Shown: positions 25,501 through 37,469 of the stretch, piece after piece
Numbering within the stretch: the stretch's first letter is position 1
How the letters are laid out: each line of letters starts with the position of its first letter
DNA from: Sitta carolinensis
Lineage: Eukaryota > Chordata > Aves > Passeriformes > Sittidae
Direction of reading: 5' to 3'
DNA length: 64,000 nucleotides
Assembly: GCA_032173965.1 (NCBI GenBank)
Contig: CM063292.1
Coordinates: 7,288,001-7,352,000, forward strand
Notes under the pieces: generated by a model
The model's input: the letters and a program-made list of their open reading frames with translations, nothing else
Database searches by the model: none
What the model was told of the DNA's origin: nothing
Translations under genes and position numbers: made by a program

Positions 25501-27592
25501 TTGAGCCAAATGGCTGCTCTTGTAGTGATAGGCAGAGAATAGAGGGTTTTTGTCCTATTTTGTTGTGGACAGCCAGCTGGCAGTGCTTCACACATTGGAA
25601 TTTCAGTGGACTCCTGGCAGCAGTTTCCCACTTATCCCTCAAAGGAGCGGCACACTGCCTTACCATGTCATTTTGTTATAGTTTATTTCTTGCATAATGA
25701 GCAACATTGACAGGGATATTTGCAAATTCTTAAATATTCTGGCATCCCACTGGTGAAATCAGTGGTTTACAATTTCAGCTAGAAAAAGCTTCAAACAAGG
25801 TATTAATTTTATACCATCCAGCTTCAGTATGTGGAAAACAAAAAAAAAACCCAAAACATGGTTATGTTGGTGATCTCCTTTTAGCTGTCAATATTTACCA
25901 GTAGCAAGTGGCCAGTGCAATCCCTCAGGCTGCAGTGACTAGTTCTCCTGAAGAGGATGTTTTCACCCAAACAATCAATAACTGCTTCTTAGGTATCCTA
26001 ATCCATGGATAAGGATTAAGAGGGCATGTGCACATCACAGCACACATGCAGTAAATATATATTTGGTCATGTGCTTCTTATAGAAAAAAAAAAAATCAGC
26101 AATTCACCAATAGACCTGTTAAAAGTTCCAGATATTCAGAGGATCTTTTGACAACTTCAATAGAATCACTTATTTCTTTTCATATCTGGTTGTGTCATTT
26201 CTTCAGCTATGATTAAAACTATGAGAACAAAAGAAAGAAAGGAACATTCCTGTTTATCATGCTGGAGTATACATGATTTCCAGGCTTTAGACAGAACAAA
26301 TAGGAGGTTTTTCATTGTCATGTTACTATGCACGTAGCCAACTAATTGTGCAGGGGTCTGTGGCAGGACCTGGGCTCTGAAATTGTGGCTTTTTCCTCAT
26401 GGATTTGTGTGTGTGTGTGTTTACCTCACAGGTCAATACCAATTCACGTAGGCAGGGTCCTGTGGGACGATAAGGAAAGCAAGTGATGCATTTGTCTAAT
26501 TCCTCACCTAGCAAGGCTTCCTACACAAGTTTATTAATATTTCATTGTTTCTTTAGCAGAGTTCTTTTCACACTTCTCTCTTCTCTCTTATTTACAACTG
26601 AAGAACATGGGCTCTTTCATGTTATTCATTAACAGACATTTATTTGACAAATGCTGGTGGTGTATTTTTTTTTTCATGCAGAACTTCTGTGCTGCAAAGA
26701 CTCTGCTGGCTACTTTGCTGAAGGGTGTTAATGCAACAGGAGGAATTCTTAAAAGAGTAAATTTCCCATCTGCACCCAGGGCCAGTTGGTTCCATTCATT
26801 TTTGAGTACAAGCAAGCAAATCCCTTCATTGCAGGAAGAAAAGGACATGTTTTAGCCCAGGATCATGCCATTGCCTGGGGTCTTAAATACTTCCAATGGA
26901 TTTGAACTCCTGTCACAAGGCAAAAGTGTAAGTTATCAGAATTCGAATTCAGGTGATATTACTGGGCCTGAAATGAGATTTCAGATTTTCCTGACTTTTG
27001 TTTATCAGTTCACACCAGTTTTGCATATGAGTTTTGTAATCTGTTGGTGTTAGACTTGTTTTATTTCAGCACTGGTGTAGACACTGTAATTTTTTAAGGA
27101 GTGTGGCCTTCCCATGGTACACAGGGCTACTCTTGGCTCCCTCTCAGCTTATCCAGGGTGACCAGAACTGACACAAGGGCTGTGTCCTGAGCACTCAGGT
27201 GGGACACACAGCCAGCAGTGTGCATGCAGCAGCAGGAAGCAAACACCTCCTAGCAAATACTTTTCACATTCTAATATTTTTTATTCTAATTTTTTTTCTA
27301 ATTTTTCTCTTTTTTTCTCTTTTAATTTTTCCAAAGCCAGTGCTAGTAAAACGACTGTTTCATTTGTATGTTAATGTAAAAATGGCTACATGTACAGCCT
27401 TTTATACCTGTAATGTATACATTAAGCCATTTTTTCTCCATCATTCGTCTGATTGCATAGTGTTAATTCCATAGACATGTCATGAGTCTCACTTAATCAG
27501 AACAAAAGCTCCAACAGCCCTGAACTGTGCATTTCCTAATCGACCAGCAGAACTCTCCCGTACGTGTTCATCTCGTCTAAATGCTAAACTAA
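22579..27592. other. Intergenic or intronic DNA, no gene seen
   Basis: Beyond the GGAA microsatellite (22814-22886), a short (GT)n at 26407-26421 and short A runs, nothing is recognised. A GC-richer patch at about 24840-25050 yields overlapping open frames on both strands (up to 110 codons) that are rich in A, P, S and L. They have no domain, no start context and no splice signals I trust. Confidence 0.6.
22814..22886. repeat. (GGAA)n / (GGAAGGCA)n microsatellite
   Basis: Seventy-three bases of purine-rich tandem repeats. GGAAGGCA units dominate the left two-thirds and pure GGAA the right third. This is an interrupted tetranucleotide repeat. Confidence 0.95.
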
Positions 27593-27621
27593 ACGCAAAA
27601 CTTCTGTTCCCTGACTTCCAG

Positions 27622-27993
27622 GAGCTCGGCTGAGCAGTGGGGGTTTCAATTAAAAACCACAGGAAAGGAAAGGAATATGTCAATAAAACCACACACTTGT
27701 AAGTACTGCATACTAGTTTGCAAACAAACCCAGCAAGCGTCCTCCGAGTATGAGTCTATTACTGTAAATTCAGAGCGAATGCACGAGGCTGAAGGTGACT
27801 GTCCCAGCGTGATCTTCCTGCAGCTCCTGGATGCTGAAATGCTCTCTGCCTCCACATTCAATAGCCTGAGCCACTCACTCTGCCACCAGACTCAAGGAGG
27901 AGAAAGCCACGAGGAGGAGAACGCTCCAGCTGAATTAGCAATGTTTTGTTCCATTTCAAAAGCAAATGAGAACTGCGAAGGAGAGAGGAGAAG
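27622..27993 (+). other. Candidate unrecognised exon or conserved element
   Basis: From an acceptor-like site (pyrimidine-rich, TTCCAG ending at 27621) to a weak donor-like GTGAAA at 27994, one frame is open for 372 bases. Upstream the same frame stays open back to 27593. The inferred peptide includes CKYC at the start of its middle part and an acidic, serine-rich C-terminal half. I recognise no family. The stretch has more CpG than its surroundings. In-frame TGA follows immediately at 27995. It may instead be a conserved regulatory element or chance, as the opposite strand also has a 71-codon frame. No neighbouring exon was found. Confidence 0.2.
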
Positions 27994-30260
27994 GTGAAAA
28001 AGAAAAAGAGAAAGTAGTGAATTGATTCTAAGGCAATATCCTGTGCGAGGCTTTAAATGTAGACATCCCTTGAATAGAAATGTAAATGCCATGATTTGCA
28101 TTATAAAGCTTTGTTAAAAAATAACTGTCACAGAAGATATTATGTTCATAATTAATTAGTTGCAGGCTGGGTGCAGTCACTTTTTAAAAAGGTTGCATTA
28201 GGGATCACATATTTTATTGTGAATTGCAAGAATAATGAAGGTGAAAAAATTTCTAAACAATTTATAACTCATAGAAAAATATATATTCAACTAAAATACA
28301 GTACACCCTATGGTGCTTTTAATGCTCTCATATTAAAGAGAGGAACCAGTAAGAGAAAAACAATGTAGTTTACCTAATTAAATGAGCAAAATACAGCTTA
28401 AATTTGCAGAAGGTTAATAACTAATATTAAATATATTGGCTTCACATTATGTTTGAACTGTTAACAAAGTGAACTCAGTGGCTGCTCAAGTATTACAATT
28501 GTTTTTCAACTAATAAAGAAATGAAAAGGGAAAACCTAGGAAAGTATACAAATATTAAAATGATTTCTTTTCCTCTTGAGCAGTAATTTCTTTATGCAAC
28601 TCCTTCTTGAATAGGAAAAAAAGGCCACAAAGGACAGAAAGAGCATCAGCTTTGAAATTTGATGGTTCCTTGACTACACAGAGACTGAGCTGCTGATTTA
28701 AAGAGAGATCTGCAAAGGTGCTCAGCACCGACCTAATTGTGCTGCTTCTAAAAACTCCTGGTATTTATCAATGTTTCCAACAGGACTAGATTGACATGAA
28801 AGCTGAACGCTTTTGAATGGTCTGGGTTTCATTTAATTCACCAAAATGTAAAAGTCTAGGGTAATCCAGAATTACCTTTGCCTCCCATCTGAAAACCGCT
28901 GTGGGGACAGGCTGCAATGATTTTCCACATCCATAGTTTTTTAAATTGTGAGCTGTCCTGTCCAAATCAATGTGAAATTCTTTGCAGGACATCTGAAATG
29001 TCAACAGAGCCCATAAATACAAACAGGTGCCTGACAGTCACGGGGAATTGGAGTCCTGCAATGTATGTTGGGAGATTACACGGGCTCAGGAATGTGCTGC
29101 CATAATCCGAGGAGGAGCTGCTGTTTTATGACTGTGAAGCCTAACTATTTGAAGAAGTGATGTTGGTGATTCTGGGCTAAACCCTATTTAATCTGGCTCT
29201 GAGGGATGCTTGGTGCCAGGAGAAGAGAGCCCAGGCTGTCAGGATGGAGGAGGGAGCAGAGCACACGCCCGTGCAGCACGGGAGGCGTGCACAGGGCACA
29301 GCTGTGGCTGTGGCCACCTCTGTTCCCATGGCCAAGCCAGCCTGAGCTGAGAGCAGCCAGGTCATCATTTAGTCTGAGGGGTCAGAGAGAACCACCTGCC
29401 ATGGGGCTGCACTGCTCTCCTGTGTCCTCTTGGTTAGAGGAAATTAATTTCCCCTTGTACTGGTTTACGGCAAATTTGAGAAGAAAGCTCCAAATGGCAT
29501 CCCTCTAGAAAGCAAATCCAAACAGCCCTTTCCCCAGCTGGTTGGGGAAAAAAGATTTTCCTTGGAAGAAAGTGGAAAAAAATGTGTTTATTTAACAGGC
29601 AGAGCACTCCCCAGCACAACAAATGAACAATACTAAACAACCAAACCTCTCCTTGTCTGAGGAGATGATGAATTCAGGCAGTCTCTGACAAATTCAGCCA
29701 AATTCAGCTCACTCAGTCTGTGTCAGCCCCTGAGCTCTGGGAAATGCAGGGCCCAGGGTAGAGCTCCCAGTGCTCTGTTGGGTTTAGTACACAGCAGGGT
29801 CAAAGAGTTCCAAGAAAAAGGAAAAAAAAAACCCAACACAGTCCAGACTCTGCTTCAGTTGACCAAAAACTAACAAAAAGCCAAGGAGAGCTCTCTCCCA
29901 CCATCCACTCTGCAGAGAGCACAGGCTGTGTGCAGGAAAGCTGAAAACTCTGATCTTTGTGTTTTGGAAACAAATCCCTCAGATATTGCACTGCTTCTGC
30001 TTCACTCTCAGATCCAGTTTTAAAGGTGCAAAGCTTAGTTCTGAGCTAAACAGGCAAATGGGGATCCAATTCAGCATCACCCCAGGACAATGGGTATAAT
30101 GCAAACAGTCATCTTGATTCAGAGGGAGCAGGAAAGGAGCTGAAGAGCCTCAATTAATCCCCAGAATTTTGCCCTGAAAACTCATTCTCCACATGCCTTC
30201 CCAAAAAATTTTGTAGCAACTGCTACTTTATTAATTCTTCTTTTCAACCCCCCTCCTCAC

Positions 30261-30420
30261 TTTTTTTTTTTTTTTTTCCATTGGAAAAATATAAAAAAAG
30301 AAGGACATGGGGAAGATCTGGGAGAGGAGATCAAGAAATGAAGGTCGGGGAAAGGAGATGAAACAGTGTTTTAAGGGGAAGACAGCAGAGATGAAGGAAA
30401 AAGGAAGAGGAGGTGGAATG
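30261..30420 (+). repeat. Poly-T tract followed by purine-rich strand
   Basis: Seventeen T are followed after CCATTGG by about 140 bases of mostly A and G on the plus strand, with GGAAGA-, GGAGATGAAA- and GGAAGAGGAGG-like blocks. It is not a clean tandem repeat. The strand bias is the notable property. Confidence 0.6.
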
Positions 30421-31077
30421 TTCAGCATAAATGGGTGGTGATCTGAAGAATACATTAGTCTGATACTTAGGGAAAGTTTTTAAAGCCTGTTTAAAACAGG
30501 GAATGGTGATCCAGCCACAGTTTAATGAGTATTTTATAGAGTTTGGAAGTATATATATTTGGTTTCTGTACATGGAAAAATTTCTGATATGAAATAGTAA
30601 TGGGAAAACTCATTTTATACAGATACTTCCAGTTTATACTTCCAGGTTTGGATCACCTCATCTGTTTCTGGCTCTGACCTCAGTGTGATCTGCTGCTGAT
30701 ACTCCCTGGTGGAGATGGGGGCTAAGAGATGCCTTTACTGCAGGGTGGTAATTGGAGTCCTCATTTGGCTGATTTTGGTAGGTGTGCCTGGGTACTTGTT
30801 TATATACACAATCCTTAAGGGTGTAAAATGTTAAGAGTTTTCCATTAAACCCATTGGAAGACCTCCTATTGACTTAGAAGAGAGTTGCATTAGGCCTTTT
30901 GAAATTAAATGCAAAAATAGCCAATTCCACTCTGTCACCCACTTTCCTGCTCACCTGACCACTGGTCCTGGAAGGAATTGGGTGTTCTGTGTCATTATTG
31001 ACTGCTATGCTCCTCCAAGAATTTCCCATCTCTTTGCAGGTTTCCACCCTTGCTTTACCTGTTCCTCACTCTGAAAA

Positions 31078-31139
31078 GGCTAAATGTTAATCATGGACAA
31101 AATGAACAGGCCAAGTGTTAATAATGGACAAACAGAACA
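31078..31139 (+). repeat. 31-bp tandem duplication
   Basis: Two adjacent 31-base units start GGCTAAATGTTAAT and GGCCAAGTGTTAAT. Both continue with ATGGACAAA and end in GAACA. A handful of mismatches suggests an old duplication. Confidence 0.8.
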
Positions 31140-32365
31140 ATAAGCAACAAGATAGGAAACATAAACTGAAGGATTTTCACCCAATGAAAGCTGAATGAAT
31201 TGGCAGCAAACAGGAAGAAAAAATGGGAGATTAAAATAAATCCCATGTCATATTCTGAATTTTGCTTACCAAGGATAATATCCCTCATTTTCTTTGCATT
31301 TCAAAAAGAAATTTGAAAATTGCAAATACAGCCCTGCAGAAGACAACTGTAAAAGATCACACTAAACAAAGAACACAATGTCAACTAATTAATTTTAATT
31401 TGATCAGCTCATTTTTATGGGTGCTCTTTCGCTGTGATAATTCAACTGATTTCAGGATGACAGTTATGATGAGTGAATGACAATTAACGTGTCCTCTTCT
31501 GAATCCAAAGCACAAAGCATTTTAACATTCACTGTGCTTTGACTATGGGGAAGATACCTTGAGCATCCAAGAATTTAGAGTGCCTTGGAGTTATTGCCTT
31601 GTGCTGAGTTCTCTAATTGCACATGTATTCTATACCTTGGTCTAGCTGGTAAGTGCAGTTCTTTCCTTTTCCACATTGGAAATCCAAAACAAAACAGACT
31701 TTTAGGTCTTCTTTTTATTCTTTAAAACAGAATGCTGGGTTTTTAAAGTTGAATCTCTTAAAACTGATATCTATTCTCCTTGAATTCAGGATGGGTAAAT
31801 TACTGAAAGATTTTTTTCCTCTCTGTGAAATCTCCATTCCCTTTTTCCTGAGTGCAATTACAGTGATGATTAGCAAGTACTATGGATAAGCAAATGTTTA
31901 ACTCATATGAGTGTACCTGGTCAGAGACAGGGATTTCTCTTTCTCTCATTCTTCATAAATGAAACAGAGATTCTATCTTCTTGCTCTTCCTTATTTTACA
32001 AATGAAGCACTTAATTTAAATAATATCAAAATGACACATTAAATTTTGAAAACTTTCATTTTATCCTTTTGGCTGAAACTATTCTTTGAATAGTTTGTCA
32101 TTTTTCTCTAAACACACTTTGCCACCACTTGGTAAAATTTCCCTGGATGTCTAACTCAGTGTTGTGTTTCCTTTGTAAAATATGTAAAATGCTCTGAAGC
32201 TGTAAAATGTACCACGAGGCCTCTCTTTTATTCCTTTGGTTTGGTTTCTGATCATTTCCCATTGCCTTCCACTGACTCTGAGTAAGATTTCAGCTTTTTC
32301 TGGCTGTTGTGCAGAATCCAAAGTAACAGGAACCAGCAGTGTTTGATGCCCAGGCCTACAGACAA

Positions 32366-32372
32366 ATTATTA

Positions 32373-32423
<51 letters not shown>

Positions 32424-32572
32424 TACTATTACTATTACTATTACTATTACTATTACTATTACTATTACTATTACTATTATTATTATACAATAATATTATT
32501 ATTATATAATTATTATTAATAATTATATAATATATAACATTATATAATATAATAATAATAATAATAATAATA

Positions 32573-32628
<56 letters not shown>

Positions 32629-32633
32629 GTAAT
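32366..32633. repeat. Large (ATT)n...(AAT)n fold-back microsatellite
   Basis: About 268 bases. The left half is TTA/TAT trinucleotides, grading into a (TACTAT)n hexamer block and back to TTA. A short AT-rich centre (about 32490-32550) follows. The right half is AAT/ATA trinucleotides, the reverse complement of the left. The halves can pair into one long hairpin. The plus-strand open frame encoding a run of about 40 tyrosines is a product of the repeat. Confidence 0.95.
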
Positions 32634-35600
32634 CAGTCCCTTTTTAGGCTGTGCAGAAGACCCAAAACTCCTTTCTCTTCTCTGTCTGAGCAGTAGAGCT
32701 CCTTAGATTAATCCTGGATTGGAGAGTATATTAATTATACTGGTTAGTAGCAAGAAACCTTTTTTCCAGGCACTATATCTGGCATGTACTTTAGCAAAAG
32801 TTAAGGATACTTCTTGTAATTACATAACCTCATTTTGAAATCTCTCCAAAGTGTTCTGAGTTCCAAGGTTAAAGCACGTAGGAGTTCCTAATAACTCTAA
32901 AGTAAAAAACTGGGGGATGAAACTGCCTTGCACTGTTCATCTTCTACGTTTAACTGTTGAGGTGGATTCTTGGATGAGAGGTTTGCTGTGTAAATATTGC
33001 CTTAACCATCCATCAGAAACATACATATACATTTTTCTAATTTACAGAAAGGTCCAGACTCTTCTGCAATCAACAGAGCAAAGTCTCTGCTATGGAAAGC
33101 TTTCAATATTCCTTCCTTTCCCTGGGCTGGGGTAATTTAGCAGGAGCTCTGTGTTAACACAAGACATTTTCCTGTATTTTGGTTTCTCTTTGGCTCAAGC
33201 TCTGTCGCTGGGAGAGCCAGAATTCCAGTTCTCCTCCCCAGGAACAGGCTGGGTGTTGGGGTCAGAGAGAGTCCTTAAAATGAGCTGAAAGCGAAACTGA
33301 AAATACAGATATTGGCCAAAGACCCCCAAACTACAATGCATAAATTGTTCTATATTTCACTCTGAATTCTGTAGTAAAATAAGAAAACAAAAGTATTGTA
33401 TGCATTTACATTTTAAATTATGTAATCATGTTATTATCTGAAACTAATACCATGCTGTTAAAATTTAGATAAAGTGTCCTGCAATGCATACAAAATGTTC
33501 ATTTGTTGGAGGCCATTAAGTTAATTTCCTGGGAACAAGATTAAAAGCAAGGCATTTACATAATCATTAGTTGTGAGGTGTAGAATAGATAATTAAATAT
33601 TCCACCACATTAATTTGTATTTAATTAACTGTGCTTCCATGATCCTTCCACCTGAATATTAATATTGTGTAAATAAACAATTAGGATGCATGCTCTGCAA
33701 AAGCTTTATTGTAAAAAATGTGATCAAAGAAATTCTATGAAATCTACTTAAGTTAATAAACACTTAAAGGTTCTGGAAAGCAGAGTTGTCAATCTTGAAA
33801 GTTTTGCTAAATAGCTCGAAGTGCTATGATTTTTAACACCTTAATTCTTCAAGTTTTCAGTGTGTCAGGTTGTCATAACAAATATTAATTATAATATTTC
33901 CTATTCTACATTTCCCAACTTCTCATTCAAACTGGTTAACATGCACAAAAGCTAGTAAAGTATGTGGAGGGAACTTTGCATCGTGTTTGGGAAAGACAGT
34001 AAAGCTGTAGGATATTAATGAATATTATATTTTCTAGTAAATAAACACAGTTTCAGAACTCCAATTTTCATACTAATGGGGTACAATTTGTAAATTCTCA
34101 GGCCATATGAGACAAAAACAGTAAAAAAATAAAACAAAATAAAAAACCCTCTTTTTTTTCTCCCTTCCTTTGAAAAATTTGTTCTCAGCAGAAGCATTTC
34201 CAGCTGTCTACATTGAACAACATGCAAAGGGTTGAACTGAAATTCTGAGCATGGTTTGTTTCCTGTAAATATCACTTTTTCATTGTTTTTGGCTTATAAA
34301 GATGCTTCTGCCACTGAATTCTGTTTCTAGCAGGAATAACTCTAGGAATCACCTGTACTCTAATGTGCCATTTATAGAGTACCCAGTGGAATTTGAACAA
34401 ATGGAAAAGTGTTGCACAAAAATAGGGAGACAAAACCTGTGGAAGCCTCATCTGTCTGAAAGGGAAAAATGACAAAAAGGTAACTTCCCAAAAGACTTGA
34501 ATTTTTGGGTACAACGTGTATGAGAGAAATTCTCAGCAGATCTATGATTTTTTGGGGACTGTTCTATGAAGGATGGAGAAAAGACTTGTCAGAAAGCTTA
34601 CTTTTGTGACTGGAAAATCTAAGTGTTAATTGGCTTTGATTTGCAGGGTATATCTGAGATATCTGAAAGTCCAGCTGCAGTCAGTGCAAGTTGTGTAGTC
34701 CTCACCTTCAGGATACTTTACAGCAAGTGCTTTGGGGCAGTTTCTCTCCTTTCAGAGATTATTAAAAGCTTCACATGACTAAAAATAAAAATATTTACTC
34801 ATGTGTATCATTAAATACGGACTTTTGACCCAGACACCTCACTCCCTCCCGCTGGCACAGAAATACATTCCAAGTGTCTTTAGCTGGGAATGTTAAGATT
34901 ATTGATAAATTGTGGATGGGTGACAGGAAGTTTGACTAATGACAGAGCTAATCATGCACAGAAACAGTCAGTTAGTAATGCAAAATCACCAGCAGTGAAA
35001 TGCAGACTAAGTGAACTCTTATTAAAAGCTCTGCAGGATAGTAATGTAATTATGTTACTGCCATTGCATTTAATTAGAGACTGACATTTTTTTAGTGGAA
35101 GGTCTTACTGGTTTGTGAAAAGCACAACCTGCTCCCTGCAAACACAGGTCTCAGTCTGAAACAACCAGAATAAGTAAGGATAATTCCATCTCATCCTTCA
35201 ACTGGTCTTATCGAGGAGATCTCTCCTTCCCCAACCAATCACACCCTCCTGCCTCCACTGGGAAACAGAGCTAAGCTCCACAGGGCTCGAGGATATACAG
35301 GATCACAAAAACACCACAACTCAGAGCAAGCCAGTCCATTGTGGGAGTGACCCCGGGGGCACAGAGGATGCGTGGCTGGGAGTGCAATGGGAAGAGCCCC
35401 TCTGCAAGCAGCTGCTGCATCAGAACATTGGGACACTGCCTCCCAATCTTATTTTCTGTCCCTGTGAGATGGGCACTCTATGTTCTCCTCTTCCTCACAG
35501 TTTTTTTTCTAAAGCAAGGATGCAATACTATTTTTTGCAATATTTAAAACAGGTTACCCCTGCTTTGAAGGCAGTAGTTTTCCAAGGTTTTCCAGTAAGT

Positions 35601-36165
35601 GCAAAATATATTTAAGTATCCTTAACTTTCATTAATGCCTTTGAGGTTTGTGATTATGATTGCAACAGATGCAGATGGCATTATTTTTCTTCCCAGATTA
35701 ATTTTGAAAGCAGTTTGGGGTGGACTACTATCCAGAATAAAAAATAGAAGTTTTGATTTAAGTTTATAACATTATAAAGGAGTGTACTGCATAATATAAG
35801 CCAATAAATGAAAACTGGTGAAATGTAGTGAAATAGTGTTTTCTCCATGGCAGGAGAAAGATGCACGAAACACAAAGTCAATACTGAAGGCTGAGGTTTT
35901 AAACAGTCTGAAAATACCAAGCTGAGGTGATTCATGGATGCTAGACAATCATCCTTCTTTTTGCAGTAGCACAAATAGGGTCATGGAGGTCAGGAGGAAA
36001 AGGAATAAAGAATATCTCCAAATAAATTGAAAGTAGGCAGCTGGCATGGAGCAGGCGCTGGCTGTGGTGGAAGTGGAGAACATCAATTAGTGAAGGCACA
36101 CCATGACAATCGTGCTGCTGCCTGGCTGAAATAAAAGTTAGGGAACAGTAGAAACTGGTTAAAAC

Positions 36166-36184
36166 AAAAAAAAAAAAAAAAAAA
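36166..36184. repeat. Poly-A tract, 19 bases
   Basis: Uninterrupted A run preceded by AAAAC. No retroposon body is recognisable. Confidence 0.95.
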
Positions 36185-37364
36185 GGATAAGGGTGTTGCT
36201 CTACTCACCCATAAAAATCAATGTAAAGGAAGTGCAGCTGATATAAAGGGTTGCTAAATCTGAAAGTAGCAAACCAAGGCAGAGCTGGGCTCGGGGGTGG
36301 AGTGAAGGGGCAGGGGCAGTGCAGCACGTTCCTGCAGCACCAACCAGCTGCCAGGAGAGCAGCAGCTCATCTCTCACCTGGGGGATTATCACAGTGCTGG
36401 CAGGATCCCCATTCCTTTGGGCTGCTACTTGCAAAACTCACGCTGTGTAGCCTGAGGATGCAGCTTTTGAGTAGGATCATTTTGTTTAAATATAAATGAA
36501 TATTGACATTTCTAACTTTGCTGTACTTGCTCCAGGCATTCCCTGCTGTTGACAGAGACATGTTGCCAAAGCAGGAAAGCAGCTGTCCTCAGTGCTTCTG
36601 GAAGCAATCCTTGATAACTGAACGGACACCAGCCTGTGGGATGAGTAGTGAGACAGCCGTGGGCAGCACCAGAGACAGGAAAGGATGCTGAAATAGCCTT
36701 GTGGGGCAAAAGGCAGGCTCCAGTGTGACTGCTAGTGCTGTGCTTTGGAATGGGGGAGACTGGGCACGGCTTTAGGATCAGGGTCCCTGAGTCCTAATTC
36801 CATCACTATTACTCTTTCAGTAATTGTGACAGTTTGACAGACTGATACAGGCATTGAAAATTGCCAGAACTTTGTTAACATCTGCCCTGGCTGCACTGTT
36901 TGTGGGAATTTTTTTACTGTGAGTGATAAGCAATGCTCTGGTTGAGTTCTAGTCCATCCCTAAAAATGAAGGACTCTCCAGTCTAACCTAAGAATGGTGG
37001 TGTGAGGCTTTCAGTTCTGTGCAATATTAACTCAGAAAATGCTGCTGCAAAGCAATGCCTCACCTAGGAGAAGCTTTTATTACAAAATATTAAAGCCTGA
37101 AATGACGGAACTAAAGACTATTTATCTGTAATATACTGTACTATCAAAATTGCTGTTCATTAGAGGCCTCTTTCATAAACATTTCTGTGCAGGATGTTTT
37201 TCAGAGACAAAGGAGTGCTCTACATTGATCTCTACATTGATTTCCACTGCTATGCTGACTCAAATTGTTTAATATGTCTTTTAAACTTAAGACTATATAT
37301 TACTGCTTCTGAAAATTTACCATATTCTTGGGACGAACTGAAGCTCTTGAGTCTTGTAATGCAA

Positions 37365-37469
37365 TTATCTTGAGACAAGATGATTCTGTGGTAAGATTAT
37401 CCCCTAAAAAGATTATCTTCTGACACAGTCATCCTCTGACAAGATTATCTGCAGAGATGATGTTGATAA
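37365..37469. promoter_or_regulatory. Cluster of four GATA-type motifs
   Basis: TTATCT (the complement of AGATAA) occurs at 37365, 37413 and 37445, and TGATAA at 37464. Three of the copies lie in wider GATTATC-like contexts that appear to be a degenerate local duplication. Whether GATA factors bind here cannot be told from sequence. Confidence 0.2.

Larger units (their letters stand above)
27998..32365. other. Intergenic or intronic DNA, no gene seen
   Basis: It contains a GC-richer patch at about 29190-29420, a T17 tract (30261-30277) followed by a purine-rich plus strand to about 30420, and a 31-bp tandem duplication (31078-31139). The remainder is AT-rich with chance open frames only. Confidence 0.6.

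Noticed and set aside
26939..26955. GAATTCGAATTC-like segment as a tRNA T-arm
   Set aside because: No acceptor stem, anticodon arm or internal promoter boxes at tRNA spacing.
32307..32519. Frame encoding a run of tyrosines
   Set aside because: Direct translation of the ATT/ACT microsatellite.
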